Source: Hespellia sp.
Lineage (GTDB): Bacteria > Bacillota > Clostridia > Lachnospirales > Lachnospiraceae
Direction of reading: 5' to 3'
Assembly: GCA_028689735.1 (NCBI GenBank)
Contig: JAQVCP010000003.1
Location: 1 to 64,000 of the forward strand
DNA length: 64,000 bases
Below the pieces are notes generated by a model. It ran no database searches, had not been told where the DNA came from, and saw only the letters and a program-made list of their open reading frames with translations. Shown one piece after another: positions 8,571 through 18,067 of this stretch (the first letter of the stretch is position 1; every line of letters begins with the position of its first letter). A program made the translations under genes and the position numbers.

Positions 8571-10613
8571 CTAATGTGATCTGCTCTTCATAATTACTGC
8601 GGAATGTCTGCCGATGTTCATAACAATCTCGCCATTCTCTACAAGATATTCGTCCTTCTCCAGCGTATAGCTCTCCTCGTAGGAATGAAGAACTCTCCTC
8701 ATATGACCCTCTTGTCCCGCCCCTGCCAGCCAGACCGGAATCGTCACTTTTTTAACTTCCTTGCTGTTATTGAGCACAACAACAATCTGCTCTTTATTGG
8801 TAAAGCGGGCGTAAGCCAGCACATTATTCTCCCAACAGAGCATCTTCAATGAACCATATTTTAATGCATCACTCTCTTTGTGGATACGGATGATGTCCTT
8901 GTGGAACTCCAGAAGCTCTTTGTTCTCATTGCCCCACGGATAAGTTCTTCTGTTATCTGGATCCGTGAATCCACAGACTCCGACTTCATCTCCGTAATAA
9001 ATAGTAGGTGCACCAATCCAGGTCATCTGAACGACAACAGCCTCTCTCATTACCGCATAATTGATTCCTTCCTCCGCGGCCTTAGAGCCAAGCTGTGCCA
9101 CACGCCCTGCGATATGGTTTGTTCTCGTCAGGAACCGGGAATGATCATGATTCGAAAGTTCATTCATCGCCACCATCAAAGATGGGGTCAGCATACTGGA
9201 CATGAAATGACTCATACTGTTGACAAAGTTGTCCGCATTGCCCCATAAGTCAATACGTCTCTCATCACTATGCTTTTCCATGCCAGTCAAAAACCAGGTC
9301 AGTGGTTCCATAAATGCGTCATAATTCATGACCGTATCCCACTCGTCCCCCTGCAGCCAGTCTCTTGGCTCACCATAATGCTCTGCAATAATGATTGCAT
9401 TGGGGTTTGCTTTCTTTACTTCCTGTCGAAAACGCTTCCAGAACATGTGGTTATACTCATTGGTATATCCAAGGTCGGCCGCTACATCCAGTCTCCATCC
9501 ATCCACATTATATGGTGGTGACACCCATTTGCGTCCGATTGCCATTATGTAATCTTCCAACATCGAAGAGTCTTCATAATTGAGCTTCGGCAATGTGTCA
9601 TGTCCCCACCAGCCATCATAACGGTAGTTATACGGCCAGAGCTCATCGCGGTCTTCAAAAAAACGAAAAAACGAATGATATGGACTGTAAGCATCCACAT
9701 AAGCACCCTTCTCGTAATCTTCCTGACCCTCGTAGAGTCGTTCTTTGTCCATCCATTTATTGAAGGAACCACAGTGGTTAAAGACTCCATCCAGGATAAC
9801 TTTCATATTACGTCTGTGCATCTCTTCCACGAGCTGTGCAAAAAACTCATTGCTCGCCTCCAGATTCTCCTTCGCGCCGGTCCTGATCTGATACTTCGTT
9901 GCACGGGAATTATCCATGTCCCCGTCTTCCAGTATCTCTCCTCCATCTTTTACGATTTTCCCGTAATGTGGATCAATATAATCATAATCCTGAATATCAT
10001 ACTTATGATTGGACGGTGAGACAAACAGTGGATTAAAATAGATAACTTCTACCCCAAGATCCTGCAGATAGTCAAGCTTATCCCATACCCCCTGCAGATC
10101 TCCGCCATAAAAACGCTGGATATCCATATTTTCCGGAAATTCATCCCAGTTTTCCACCTTCGTTGCCGGAGCTCCAATATAATAATACTCTCCAGTCTCC
10201 ACGTCATTGGTCGGATTGCCATTGTTGAAACGATCCACAAAAATCTGATACATCACGGCCCCCTTCGCCCATTGAGGCGTCGAAAATCCCGGCTGTATCA
10301 TAAAGGTGTAATATGGCTGGTGATCTGATACCGCCCCGACACGGTTGTAATAACAGACTTCATCCTTGCTGTGAATTTCAAAATGATAATAGAACGGCTT
10401 CTCGGAAAGAACCCACTCTATCTCATAATAATCAAAAAACTCCGTACTGGATCTTTTTATCATCTTGCACGCCATATCTTTTGTAATCAGTTTTACTTCA
10501 TTAACATCATCTTTTGCGGTCCGAAAACGCAGCGTAATTCTGTCCCCCGCCTCTGGTTCTGCCGGACGCACATAGTAAGATGATCCATCGCAGAACAATG
10601 CTTCTCTATTCAT
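8571..10613 (-). CDS. GH13 alpha-glycosidase (neopullulanase/maltogenic amylase type)
   Basis: The 680-residue enzyme combines an N-terminal beta-sandwich domain like CBM34 (about residues 1-125) with a GH13 TIM barrel and a C-terminal beta domain. Catalytic elements are visible: DGVFNHCG (region I), [10 protein letters not shown] with the nucleophile Asp (region II), IIAEHYGE with the acid/base Glu (region III) and ELSNHDHSR (region IV). Such enzymes cleave alpha-1,4 links in cyclodextrins, pullulan or maltooligosaccharides. There is no signal peptide, so it probably acts in the cytoplasm on imported oligosaccharides; the glycogen phosphorylase and phosphoglucomutase in the window fit such a route. 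The ATG at 10613 lies inside the last codons of ftsH (8-nt overlap), with GAGGGA upstream, so its translation is coupled to ftsH. Confidence 0.92.
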   Translation of the reverse strand: MNREALFCDGSSYYVRPAEPEAGDRITLRFRTAKDDVNEVKLITKDMACKMIKRSSTEFFDYYEIEWVLSEKPFYYHFEIHSKDEVCYYNRVGAVSDHQPYYTFMIQPGFSTPQWAKGAVMYQIFVDRFNNGNPTNDVETGEYYYIGAPATKVENWDEFPENMDIQRFYGGDLQGVWDKLDYLQDLGVEVIYFNPLFVSPSNHKYDIQDYDYIDPHYGKIVKDGGEILEDGDMDNSRATKYQIRTGAKENLEASNEFFAQLVEEMHRRNMKVILDGVFNHCGSFNKWMDKERLYEGQEDYEKGAYVDAYSPYHSFFRFFEDRDELWPYNYRYDGWWGHDTLPKLNYEDSSMLEDYIMAIGRKWVSPPYNVDGWRLDVAADLGYTNEYNHMFWKRFRQEVKKANPNAIIIAEHYGEPRDWLQGDEWDTVMNYDAFMEPLTWFLTGMEKHSDERRIDLWGNADNFVNSMSHFMSSMLTPSLMVAMNELSNHDHSRFLTRTNHIAGRVAQLGSKAAEEGINYAVMREAVVVQMTWIGAPTIYYGDEVGVCGFTDPDNRRTYPWGNENKELLEFHKDIIRIHKESDALKYGSLKMLCWENNVLAYARFTNKEQIVVVLNNSKEVKKVTIPVWLAGAGQEGHMRRVLHSYEESYTLEKDEYLVENGEIVMNIGRHSAVIMKSRSH

Positions 10614-12426
10614 TAAATAATCCCTCAAATTCAGTTCTTGTGATTTTTTCTTTTTCTAAAAGCAGCTCTGCGCAGGCATTTAATACAGAATCATATTCTT
10701 TTAAAATGGATTTGGCTTTCGCATAACATTCATCAATAATCCGCTTTACTTCCTGATCAATTGTAGATGCCACCTGCTCGCCATAGCCTCTGGAAGTATG
10801 CCCAAAATCTCTTCCTATGAAAACCTCATCACTATCATTGTCATAGTTGATCAGTCCAAGTGCCTCTGACATACCAAATTTGGTCACCATTGCTTTCGCA
10901 AGTGCCGTTGCCTGCTTAATATCCTGGGATGCCCCTGTCGTAATATCATCAAAAATCTCTTCCTCCGCCACACGTCCGCCAAGAGAAACCGTAATCTCCT
11001 GGAGCATCTGGCCTCTGGTATTAAACATATCATCCTTCTCTGGAAGCGGCATCGTATAACCACCCGCTCCACCGGTTGGGATAATGGAAACGCTGTATAC
11101 CGGTCCCACATCCGGAAGCACATGGTATAAGACTGCATGACCAGATTCGTGGAACGCTGTAATTCTTCTCTCTCTTTCGGATACGACACGGCTCTTTTTC
11201 TCCGGTCCGATTCCGACTTTCACAAACGCATGCCGGATATCTTCCTGCTGAATGTAAACCCGCTCATTCTTAGCCGCAAGAATCGCTGCCTCATTAAGCA
11301 GGTTTTCAAGGTCTGCTCCGGTAAATCCGGAGGTTGTCTGGGCAATCTGTCTCAGATCCACATCGTCACCCAGCGGCTTATTCTTGGAATGTACCTTCAG
11401 AATGTCTTCTCTTCCCTGTACATCCGGCCGTCCCACGATGACATCGCGATCAAAACGTCCCGGTCTCAGAATCGCAGGATCCAGAATATCCTTTCGGTTG
11501 GTTGCCGCCATCACGATGATTCCCTCATTGACACCAAAACCATCCATCTCCACCAGAAGCTGGTTCAGTGTCTGTTCTCTCTCATCGTGACCGCCGCCCA
11601 TACCGGTTCCACGTCGTCTCGCAACCGCGTCAATCTCATCAATGAAAATAATACACGGTGCATTCTTCTTCGCATCTTGGAACAAATCACGCACACGGGA
11701 TGCTCCAACACCGACAAACATTTCAACAAAATCAGAACCTGAAATCGTAAAGAATGGTACTCCCGCCTCTCCGGCAACTGCCTTCGCAAGCAACGTCTTT
11801 CCCGTTCCCGGAGGACCCTCTAGAAGTACACCCTTCGGAATCCGAGCCCCAACCTGAATATATTTCTTTGGAGCCTTTAGAAAATCAACAATCTCCTCAA
11901 GCTCCTCCTTTTCCTCTTTTAGTCCTGCCACATCTGCGAACGTAAGCTTCTTATCTTCCTCTGTGCTCATACGTGCACGGCTCTTTCCAAAGCTCATGGC
12001 TTTGGCATTCGCTCCACCGCCTTGACGGTTCATCAGCATAAAAATCAGAAAAATTCCTGCCACCATCACCAGTGCCGGAATCAACGATGTCGTAATCCAG
12101 CTGTCCTGCTACACATTGGACATCTTATAGTCAATGTGATTGTCCACCAGCAGGTCCTGTACTGTGTTAACATCTGATACAAAGACCGTCTTCACATCGG
12201 TCGATTTCTTAAGTGACACGTTCAATATGCCGGTTGGCACAGTCTTATTCTGTGTAATTGTAACGGCATCAACCTTTTCGTTCTCCACATTCTGTACAAA
12301 CTGTGTATAGGTCATCTCATTGTCTCTTGTCTGTACCCGATTCATAAGCCACATTGCAAAGAACACAATAATGAGAAATGTGAGGAAGGTCGCACCGCTG
12401 ATTCCTCTTGTTTTTTTACTATCCAA
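10606..12426 (-). pseudogene. ftsH: ATP-dependent zinc metalloprotease FtsH, interrupted by an in-frame TAG
   Basis: The frame spans 607 codons and would encode a normal-length FtsH, but codon 106 (12111-12109) is TAG. Before it are a first membrane helix (FLTFLIIVFFAMWLM) and the extracytoplasmic domain. After it, in the same frame, come the second membrane helix, Walker A GPPGTGKT (about 204-211 of the whole frame), the AAA second region of homology and the zinc-protease HESGH (426-430). FtsH is a membrane protease for quality control and, in sporulating species, for Spo0A-pathway control. The start is TTG at 12426, with AAGGGG upstream and no nearby ATG. The 3' part could restart at a TTG (12084) or an ATG six codons later, but with no clear ribosome binding site. 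No other frame damage is visible, so the mutation is recent, suppressed or a base-call error. GH13 overlaps the 3' end; hpt lies 15 bp upstream. Confidence 0.85.
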
Positions 12427-12441
12427 CTGAAGTTCCCCTTT

Positions 12442-12969
12442 CTACTCCACGCCCTCTACCACACCAATGTATGGCAGATTTCTGTATTTTTGTGCATAGT
12501 CCAATCCGTATCCAACAACAAATTCATCCGGAATATTGAAACCGCAGTACTGTACTTCTACCGGTTTCACTCTTCTCTCCGGCTTGTCAAGCAGCGTACA
12601 GAGTTTCATACTCTTCGGTCCCCGCTTCTGAAGGATCTCAAGCAGATAAGAAAGCGTTCTTCCAGAATCCACAATATCCTCAACGACCAGAACGTCCTTG
12701 CCCTCCAAAGATTCATCCAGATCCTTGGCAATCTTAACTACGCCGCTGGAAGCAGTTCCATCTCCATAGCTGCTCACACTCATAAAATCCATCGTTACCG
12801 GAATCGTGATTCGCTTTGCCAGCTCACACATAAAAAAAACGCCGCCCTTTAAGACACAGATCAAATGGACCTGTCTGCCCGCATAATCTTCGCTGATCTT
12901 CTTCCCAAGCTCCCCAATTCGTCTGTTCACATCTTCTTCTGATACTAATACTTTGATTGTCTCTGCCAT
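12442..12969 (-). CDS. hpt: Hypoxanthine phosphoribosyltransferase
   Basis: The 175-residue cytoplasmic enzyme transfers phosphoribose from PRPP to hypoxanthine/guanine in purine salvage. The PRPP-binding signature VLVVEDIVDSGRT is at about residues 94-106, the flexible-loop region contains MSVSSYGDGT, and the base-binding end FNIPDEFVVGYGLDY is typical. Length fits the family. Its ATG follows the tilS stop codon directly (TAG then ATG), and GGAGG lies inside the last codons of tilS. The order tilS-hpt-ftsH is conserved from Bacillus to Clostridia. Confidence 0.96.
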   Translation of the reverse strand: MAETIKVLVSEEDVNRRIGELGKKISEDYAGRQVHLICVLKGGVFFMCELAKRITIPVTMDFMSVSSYGDGTASSGVVKIAKDLDESLEGKDVLVVEDIVDSGRTLSYLLEILQKRGPKSMKLCTLLDKPERRVKPVEVQYCGFNIPDEFVVGYGLDYAQKYRNLPYIGVVEGVE

Positions 12970-14481
12970 CTACTTTTCCTCCATATGATCCGGACATTCT
13001 GTCTGGATATTCTTTATTCGTATCTGCAATACCCTTTTTGTATTCCCCGTGACCTGATATGCACTACTCATACGGTATCCCACAATCCATAAAATATGGC
13101 TTCCATCTGCAATGAGTGGAATCAGATCTCTCCTACTGCCTGGTATCTTTTCATTAGTAAAATAAGATTTCAGCTTCTGGGTCCCGCCGTTCCTGCTCAC
13201 GGAAATGATATCGCCCTGCTGCCTGCCTCTTACTACTAGAGTATTCACTATTATATCATAATCAAACCATTTCGTGTAGGGTTTTTGCGGAATCCCATCT
13301 ATTGAAAATGTGTCTAGTACCGTACACTCAATTTCCATATTTCCGCTTTCCATCTTCCAGATTCCATCTTCTGCATCTTTTCCATACTCTGAATTGGAAT
13401 CACCCAGTCCATCAGACAACGGTATCGCCTGCCGCCCCGGAAGAAATACGGTCTGTTCCCCTGGTATAAGAAGCGGTACCGGCTCAATCCGCCCTGTGGT
13501 CTGCTCGCCTTTCCGGCAAATCATAATACCATCATAACTTCGCACCGCCTGCATGTTATAAGGCAGATCCACGCTGCGCCCCACCTGTTTGTCAAACAGC
13601 TCCCGGACCAGTTGTACATGAACCGCCGACAAATCCTTTTCTTTTCCGGAAATATCTTTCAACACCTGTAAAATGGCGGTGTTGACCAGAACATCTGCCG
13701 ACTCTGTAAAGATGCATTGTTCCAGATAAAGCCTTCCTTTCGACTCCCGGGTGCCGTTTGACAGAAGCAGATTCATCTGCTGGGAAACATATTCCTGCAG
13801 ACTTCTCAGCTGCTCCATCGTTTCGTTCATATGGGCAACGCATTTCTCATTGATCTCCGACTCCAGATAGGGTATCACATGATTGCGTATCCGGTTCCTT
13901 GTATAGGCATTACTCCGATTGCTCTCGTCTGTGCAGTATGGTATCTGTCGTTTTGCAAGATATCTTTCAATCTCTGCACGCGTAAGGCACAGAAGGGGAC
14001 GGATGATCCCATCCCCATATGGACTGATTCCTCCCAGCCCCTTCAGTCCGGTTCCCCGGGCAAGATTCAAAAGCATAGTCTCTGCATTATCATTCATATG
14101 ATGGGCTGTTGCAATTTTAGTCGCACCGAATTTTTCCTTTGCCGAGGCAAATGCCCTCCTTCGCACCTCGCGCCCGGCCTCTTCGAGAGACTGCTTCTGC
14201 TCCCTGGCGTATGCTGCCACATCCTCCGAGCAGATTTCCAGCGGTACTCCGGCCTGTTCACAAAGTCTCTCCACATATTGCTGGTCATCCAGCGCCGCCT
14301 GGCCTCTCAGATTATGGTTCACATGAACCGCGACCATGGAAAAGTCCATCTCCAGCCTGTAATCTGCAAGCATAGAAAACAGGCATACTGAGTCCGCTCC
14401 ACCCGATACGCCTACAATCACCTTGTCCCCCGGGACAAGCATATGATATTTTTCCATATAAATTCTTACTTTTTCGTTCAT
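12970..14481 (-). CDS. tilS: tRNA(Ile)-lysidine synthase
   Basis: The 503-residue protein carries the N-type ATP pyrophosphatase PP-loop GVSGGADS (residues 24-31), followed by the H-N-LRG and ATAHHMNDNAETMLLNLARGTG elements of TilS. A C-terminal TilS-C domain lies near residues 410-490 (TKWFDYD...GRRQGD-like, LIPLIADGSHILWIVGYR). TilS converts C34 of the CAU-anticodon tRNA-Ile into lysidine so it reads AUA, and is essential. It is somewhat longer than the usual 430-470 residues, owing to a low-similarity stretch around 340-385. The start ATG at 14481 is preceded by GGAG. It is followed without a gap by hpt. Confidence 0.95.
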   Translation of the reverse strand: MNEKVRIYMEKYHMLVPGDKVIVGVSGGADSVCLFSMLADYRLEMDFSMVAVHVNHNLRGQAALDDQQYVERLCEQAGVPLEICSEDVAAYAREQKQSLEEAGREVRRRAFASAKEKFGATKIATAHHMNDNAETMLLNLARGTGLKGLGGISPYGDGIIRPLLCLTRAEIERYLAKRQIPYCTDESNRSNAYTRNRIRNHVIPYLESEINEKCVAHMNETMEQLRSLQEYVSQQMNLLLSNGTRESKGRLYLEQCIFTESADVLVNTAILQVLKDISGKEKDLSAVHVQLVRELFDKQVGRSVDLPYNMQAVRSYDGIMICRKGEQTTGRIEPVPLLIPGEQTVFLPGRQAIPLSDGLGDSNSEYGKDAEDGIWKMESGNMEIECTVLDTFSIDGIPQKPYTKWFDYDIIVNTLVVRGRQQGDIISVSRNGGTQKLKSYFTNEKIPGSRRDLIPLIADGSHILWIVGYRMSSAYQVTGNTKRVLQIRIKNIQTECPDHMEEK

Positions 14482-14518
14482 AGCTCCATGATAGTAAATT
14501 TTCAGAGAAAATGCAAGT

Positions 14519-15931
14519 TTATCTCCCTTCTTTCCAGAGACCTACGACCAATACCGTCATATCATCCACCGGTTTCTCTCCGGTCCAGGTCAGCACCTGC
14601 TGCAAAATATAGTGTGCCATTTCTTTTGGATTTTTCGCTGCCGTTCCCTGAATGATCGTTTCAAGCAGGATGTCCTGTTCTCCTACCGGAAGGACATCCA
14701 GGACTCCATCCGTCACCATCACTACATAATCTCCGTCTGTAAGCTGACGGCTGGTCGTGTCTACTTCAATGGAATGCAGAACCCCCAGCGGCAGGCTCGA
14801 AGAGCTTAGGTGTTCCACCGCATCTCCCATCCGAATAAATGTGGAAGAAGCACCTGCCTTGGTCAGCTTGCATTTTCCGCTGTACAGATCAAACATACAC
14901 ATATCTACGGTAGAATAGTGGATGTCCTCCCGTCCCATGACCAGTGCCGTGTTGATCATCTGAAGGGCGGCATTCTCAGGGAAGCCTGCCTCCAGAAGTT
15001 CTTCCAAAAGTTCAATGACCATCGTACTTTCCCTGCACGCCCGTGCACCGGAGCCCATTCCATCTGACAGGATTACCATCTCCCTTGCACCCGGCAGAGA
15101 AATCATGGAGAAGCTGTCCCCCGATATTTTCTCACAGCCTTTTCCGATTCGTGCGATTCCCTGCATCGTAAAATAATTGGCCGCCTCCACAAAACGGATG
15201 GTGCTGTATTCTGCTCCGATGACCCCGGCCTCATCGCTCTCCGGCATCATGTGTCTTCCCACAATCCGTGCGAGCTCCCGGGCGGTATCTTTCAATGTAA
15301 TGCATGTATCCTTCCAGCATCTCGCTGTCACCTGAATTTCATATCTTCCGGCTTCCGTCACAAGAATCGTGGCAGAGAGCACCCGCATCCCTTTCTTTTT
15401 CAACCCCGCCAGCAGTTTTTTTTCCAGCTTCTCATCCCGGATGATACAACGTTCCGTCTCCCTTGCTGCATTTACTGCGACCTCCGCAAAGTTGTCCAGT
15501 TCCATGGCACAGCCCTCCCGGTTCTGAACAATCAGACTTTTCCAGACCATCGTCTGCTTAGCATCCTGGAACACCTCCAGCATTTCCCGAAGAAACCGTG
15601 GTGCCTTGATACATCGCTGCTGAAGCTTACGTTTTGTCTCCACATTCAGCTCTATTCCAAAATTTTCCACCACCGACAGGATCTCATATCCCATCTGATA
15701 AGTATGCACAAAGTTTTCTCCCCAGCACCATGGACACTTATCACAGTCCTTGCACACCTTCTCTTTCACCAGCTCGAACATTTCCTTCATTTCTTCATTA
15801 GAAAAGTTTTTTTTCTTTTCCTCCATCTGAAGAAATGTCCGGGAAAGATATTTCAATGAAGCAGTCAGTTTCTCTATCTGTATCACATAGGGACTGGTAT
15901 GCAGTGCCTGTCCCTCCAACGAATATTCCAT
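14519..15931 (-). CDS. spoIIE: SpoIIE-family PP2C phosphatase lacking the membrane domain
   Basis: The C-terminal half (about residues 240-465) is a PP2C-type SpoIIE phosphatase: SGDSFSMI, ILSDGMGSG, a Thr-Val-Asp-Met element, VTDGVLDV and DDMTVLVV carry the metal-binding Asp residues. The N-terminal half (1-235) is soluble and includes a cysteine cluster CKDCDKCPWCWG near residue 60, as in the central region of clostridial SpoIIE. In sporulation this enzyme dephosphorylates SpoIIAA to activate sigma-F. Canonical SpoIIE is over 800 residues with about ten N-terminal membrane helices; this one is 470 residues with none. The ATG at 15931 is chosen because GGGGGAG lies 6 nt upstream. Genomic position between divIC and tilS is exactly that of spoIIE. 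Confidence 0.9.
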   Translation of the reverse strand: MEYSLEGQALHTSPYVIQIEKLTASLKYLSRTFLQMEEKKKNFSNEEMKEMFELVKEKVCKDCDKCPWCWGENFVHTYQMGYEILSVVENFGIELNVETKRKLQQRCIKAPRFLREMLEVFQDAKQTMVWKSLIVQNREGCAMELDNFAEVAVNAARETERCIIRDEKLEKKLLAGLKKKGMRVLSATILVTEAGRYEIQVTARCWKDTCITLKDTARELARIVGRHMMPESDEAGVIGAEYSTIRFVEAANYFTMQGIARIGKGCEKISGDSFSMISLPGAREMVILSDGMGSGARACRESTMVIELLEELLEAGFPENAALQMINTALVMGREDIHYSTVDMCMFDLYSGKCKLTKAGASSTFIRMGDAVEHLSSSSLPLGVLHSIEVDTTSRQLTDGDYVVMVTDGVLDVLPVGEQDILLETIIQGTAAKNPKEMAHYILQQVLTWTGEKPVDDMTVLVVGLWKEGR

Positions 15932-16040
15932 AGCGGCTCCCCCTTCGCATAATATATAATGTTCCTCGCATACGCTCTCATTCTTGAACATAGTGTCCTG
16001 CACACTTCACAGGCAGTACTACATTATATCCAAAATGAAA

Positions 16041-16068
16041 AAGCTCTGGAAATCTCTTTCCAAAGCTT
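16041..16068 (-). terminator. Intrinsic terminator between divIC and spoIIE
   Basis: On the minus strand AAGCTTTGGAAA pairs with TTTCCAGAGCTT around a GAGA tetraloop (12 bp, one G-T), followed by TTTCATTTT. In transcription order it lies downstream of divIC. A -10-like TATAAT just beyond it (16028-16023) suggests that spoIIE starts from its own promoter. Confidence 0.75.
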
Positions 16069-16163
16069 ATCTTTCGTTCATTATACAGTATTTTTGTATG
16101 TAATCCTCTGTGCACATCTCCTGCCATGCGGCAATCAGTCTGCGGCATTCTCCGCCATTGCTT

Positions 16164-16490
16164 CTACTCGGCCGGCTTAAAAATAATTTCATTCGGATCA
16201 ACCAGTCCCAGCCGCTCTCTCGCTACTTCCTTCACGTAGTCGTCCGTTTTTACATACTCTTTGAAATCTGCTATCTCTTCTGTGCGCTTCTCTTCCTCTG
16301 CAAGCTGATTCTGAATCTCAGTCTCCTGCGCTTTATAGCTCCTATTCTTCGCCTGGAGCGAGACACAATTACAGAATATTACCAGCGTCAATAACAGAAG
16401 CACCGCACTGATGCCCATCATACTTCTTCTATGACACCGCACGTGTTTTTTTGGTCGCCGGGACAAATCCCTGCGTCTCTTCTTCGACAT
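16164..16490 (-). CDS. divIC: Septum formation initiator (DivIC/FtsB-type)
   Basis: The 108-residue bitopic protein has a basic N-terminus (MSKKRRRDLSRRPKK), one membrane helix (SAVLLLLTLVIFCNCV, about residues 27-45), a coiled coil rich in Glu/Gln (about 50-80) and the family ending YVKEVARERLGLVDPNEIIF. DivIC-type proteins bind FtsL and DivIB in the divisome and are also needed at the sporulation septum. The ATG at 16490 has GGGTGAG upstream; a longer frame to 16589 gives an arginine/cysteine-rich extension without family resemblance. It lies between yabQ and spoIIE, as in Bacillus subtilis. Confidence 0.92.
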   Translation of the reverse strand: MSKKRRRDLSRRPKKHVRCHRRSMMGISAVLLLLTLVIFCNCVSLQAKNRSYKAQETEIQNQLAEEEKRTEEIADFKEYVKTDDYVKEVARERLGLVDPNEIIFKPAE

Positions 16491-16621
16491 TATTATACTC
16501 ACCCATCTTCTTAATTTGCAATGCTTCCATCTCGAAATATTACATCTGTGCATCCCTCGCGGACATAATCCATTTTCCCTTGGATGCATTCTTAAAAGTA
16601 CCCCTACTTAATACTTTCATT

Positions 16622-16942
16622 CTAAAGCCTTTCTCTCCTTTTTTCAAGAATTTTCTTCATCATTTTCCCGGCCCGTTTCAGGCTGGATTTTCCCAATCCC
16701 ATTCCAAACACTATCCCTAGTACAAAGTACCATCTGATACTACCATAACTTGTGCGAAACATCTGAAAAAATAAATAAACACCAGTTGCAATACCGAAAA
16801 AAAAATCTTCCATTCCGATAGACAGCAAGTGATGTTTCACGAGTTTTCGAAATAAGCACAATATCTCATAGGAAAGTGCTACCAGCGCTCCCGACAAGAC
16901 AGCACATACAAATACAGCCAGTTCTTTTCCAATCCCATACAT
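16622..16942 (-). CDS. yabQ: Spore cortex biosynthesis protein YabQ
   Basis: The 106-residue membrane protein has helices near residues 8-28 and 42-60 and another around 68-85, then a basic tail. It matches the YabQ family in size, hydropathy and position. In B. subtilis YabQ is made in the mother cell under sigma-E and localises to the forespore membrane, where it is needed for cortex formation. It sits 30 bp downstream of yabP, probably co-transcribed with it. Confidence 0.88.
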   Translation of the reverse strand: MYGIGKELAVFVCAVLSGALVALSYEILCLFRKLVKHHLLSIGMEDFFFGIATGVYLFFQMFRTSYGSIRWYFVLGIVFGMGLGKSSLKRAGKMMKKILEKRRERL

Positions 16943-16972
16943 AACCCACCTCGTATAATAAGCAGCGCCTCC

Positions 16973-17257
16973 CTATTTAAATAACTTCGCGATAAAATTC
17001 TCATTCTTCCCGGGACTCTGTGTAATTGTAGAATATGCAATGCTGTCAATATTTCCGGACAAATCCACTTCCCCTTTTTCCAAAGTCAGCCGATTCACAT
17101 GAAGATCCGTCCCCTTGACAACCAGCATCCCCTGTTCCGTCTCAAGCAGAATCTCATTCAGATCAAAAGACAAGACATCCAGAACCCCTGTCACGGCGCT
17201 TGTCTTTCGATTATTTACAACCAGTTTATGCGCTTTCTGCACCTGTCGTTCTTCCAT
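16973..17257 (-). CDS. yabP: Sporulation protein YabP
   Basis: The 94-residue cytoplasmic protein shows the YabP/YqfC fold pattern: a HKLVVNNRK strand start, TAVTGVLDVLSFD, EILLETEQGMLVVKGTDLHV and LEKGEVDLSGNIDSIAYS. YabP is a sigma-E-controlled sporulation protein that acts together with YabQ. I chose the ATG at 17257, which follows GAGGGGG by 6 nt; a frame starting six codons earlier would use TTG. A sigma-E promoter candidate lies at 17291-17319, about 26 bp before the ribosome binding site. Confidence 0.9.
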   Translation of the reverse strand: MEERQVQKAHKLVVNNRKTSAVTGVLDVLSFDLNEILLETEQGMLVVKGTDLHVNRLTLEKGEVDLSGNIDSIAYSTITQSPGKNENFIAKLFK

Positions 17258-17290
17258 ACAATCCCCCTCGCTCAACGTTCTGGTAATGTA

Positions 17291-17319
17291 TATATATGAG
17301 TGGCCACTTCTTATTATGC
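17291..17319 (-). promoter_or_regulatory. Sigma-E promoter candidate for yabPQ
   Basis: Minus-strand GCATAAT (17319-17313) fits the sigma-E -35 consensus KHATAHT exactly. After a 14-nt spacer CATATATA (17298-17291) matches 6 of 8 positions of the -10 consensus HATACAHT. yabPQ are sigma-E genes in B. subtilis, so location and regulator agree. Confidence 0.45.
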
Positions 17320-17353
17320 GTGGAAATATTGGAAAACTTCTGATTCTCTATGT

Positions 17354-17593
17354 TTACAAATATTTAAAAAGTTCCTTTGCTTCTTCCTTCTTTGTCGTAT
17401 CCTGTATGTCGAGGACCTCAACTTTAACGGTTCTCGTTCCAAACTGAATTTCAATAATATCTCCCGGTTTCACCTTGACTGACGCCTTGGCCACGCTGCC
17501 ATTGACCAGAACCCTGCCGCCATCGCACGCCTCATTCGCTACTGTTCTTCGCTTAATCAGTCTTGATACTTTCAAAAACTTATCTAATCTCAT
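17354..17593 (-). CDS. rqcP: S4-domain RNA-binding protein RqcP (YabO)
   Basis: The 79-residue protein is an isolated S4 domain: MRLDKFLKVSRLIKRRTVANEACDG at the start, then GRVLVNGSVAKASVKVKPGD. RqcP binds 50S subunits carrying obstructed nascent chains and works with RqcH to add alanine tails in ribosome-associated quality control. The ATG at 17593 has GGAGAAG upstream. It lies between hup and yabP as in Bacillus. Confidence 0.93.
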   Translation of the reverse strand: MRLDKFLKVSRLIKRRTVANEACDGGRVLVNGSVAKASVKVKPGDIIEIQFGTRTVKVEVLDIQDTTKKEEAKELFKYL

Positions 17594-17719
17594 AGCTTCT
17601 CCTCACTCTTTTTTTATTCAGGACAACATCTCTTCCCACTCATGCCACCCTAGTCTTCCCTATGCTTTGGACATATCATGCATTCACTGAGATATTCTCC
17701 CTGACAAAAAAGGGAAAAG

Positions 17720-17758
17720 AAAAAGACAGCTCCGCGTGCAGACACGTGAAGCGGTCTT
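17720..17758 (-). terminator. Terminator downstream of hup
   Basis: On the minus strand a 15-position stem (AGACCGCTTCACGTG with CACGCGGAGCTGTCT, two mismatches, one G-T) is followed by TTTTTCTTTT. It separates hup from rqcP. Confidence 0.7.
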
Positions 17759-17794
17759 CTATCTACATAAAATCTTAAAATGCACGAACTGATA

Positions 17795-18067
17795 TTAGTT
17801 TATAGCATCCTTTAAAGCTTTTCCTGCTTTGAACTTAGGTGCCTTGCAAGCGCTGATGCTCATTGTCTTACCTGTCTGTGGATTTCTTCCTTCTCTTGCT
17901 GCTCTCTTAGATACTTCAAAAGTACCAAATCCAACTAACTGAACTTTCTCTTCTTTCTTAAGCTCTTCTGTTACTACATCAATAAAAGCTTTTAAAGCCT
18001 TCTCAGAATCCTTTTTTGATAATTCTGCACTTTCAGCGATAGCTGCTACTAATTCTGTTTTGTTCAT
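17795..18067 (-). CDS. hup: HU family DNA-binding protein
   Basis: The 90-residue histone-like protein matches HU along its length: MNKTELVAAIAE start, the dimer helices, VQLVGFGTFEV, and the DNA-wrapping arm AAREGRNPQTGKTMSI. HU bends and compacts DNA as a dimer. The gene has a consensus promoter (18264-18292), its own terminator (17720-17758) and a leader of about 190 nt, consistent with a highly expressed single gene. Confidence 0.97.
   Translation of the reverse strand: MNKTELVAAIAESAELSKKDSEKALKAFIDVVTEELKKEEKVQLVGFGTFEVSKRAAREGRNPQTGKTMSISACKAPKFKAGKALKDAIN

Noticed and set aside
12109..12111. Amber codon read as an amino acid (alternative code or pyrrolysine-type recoding) in ftsH
   Set aside because: TAG ends tilS, the GH13 gene and ftsH itself normally, and nothing in the window encodes recoding machinery.
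16004..16163. tRNA genes between divIC and spoIIE, as in Bacillus
   Set aside because: No cloverleaf or tRNA-like GGTTCGAATC element is visible in the gap.
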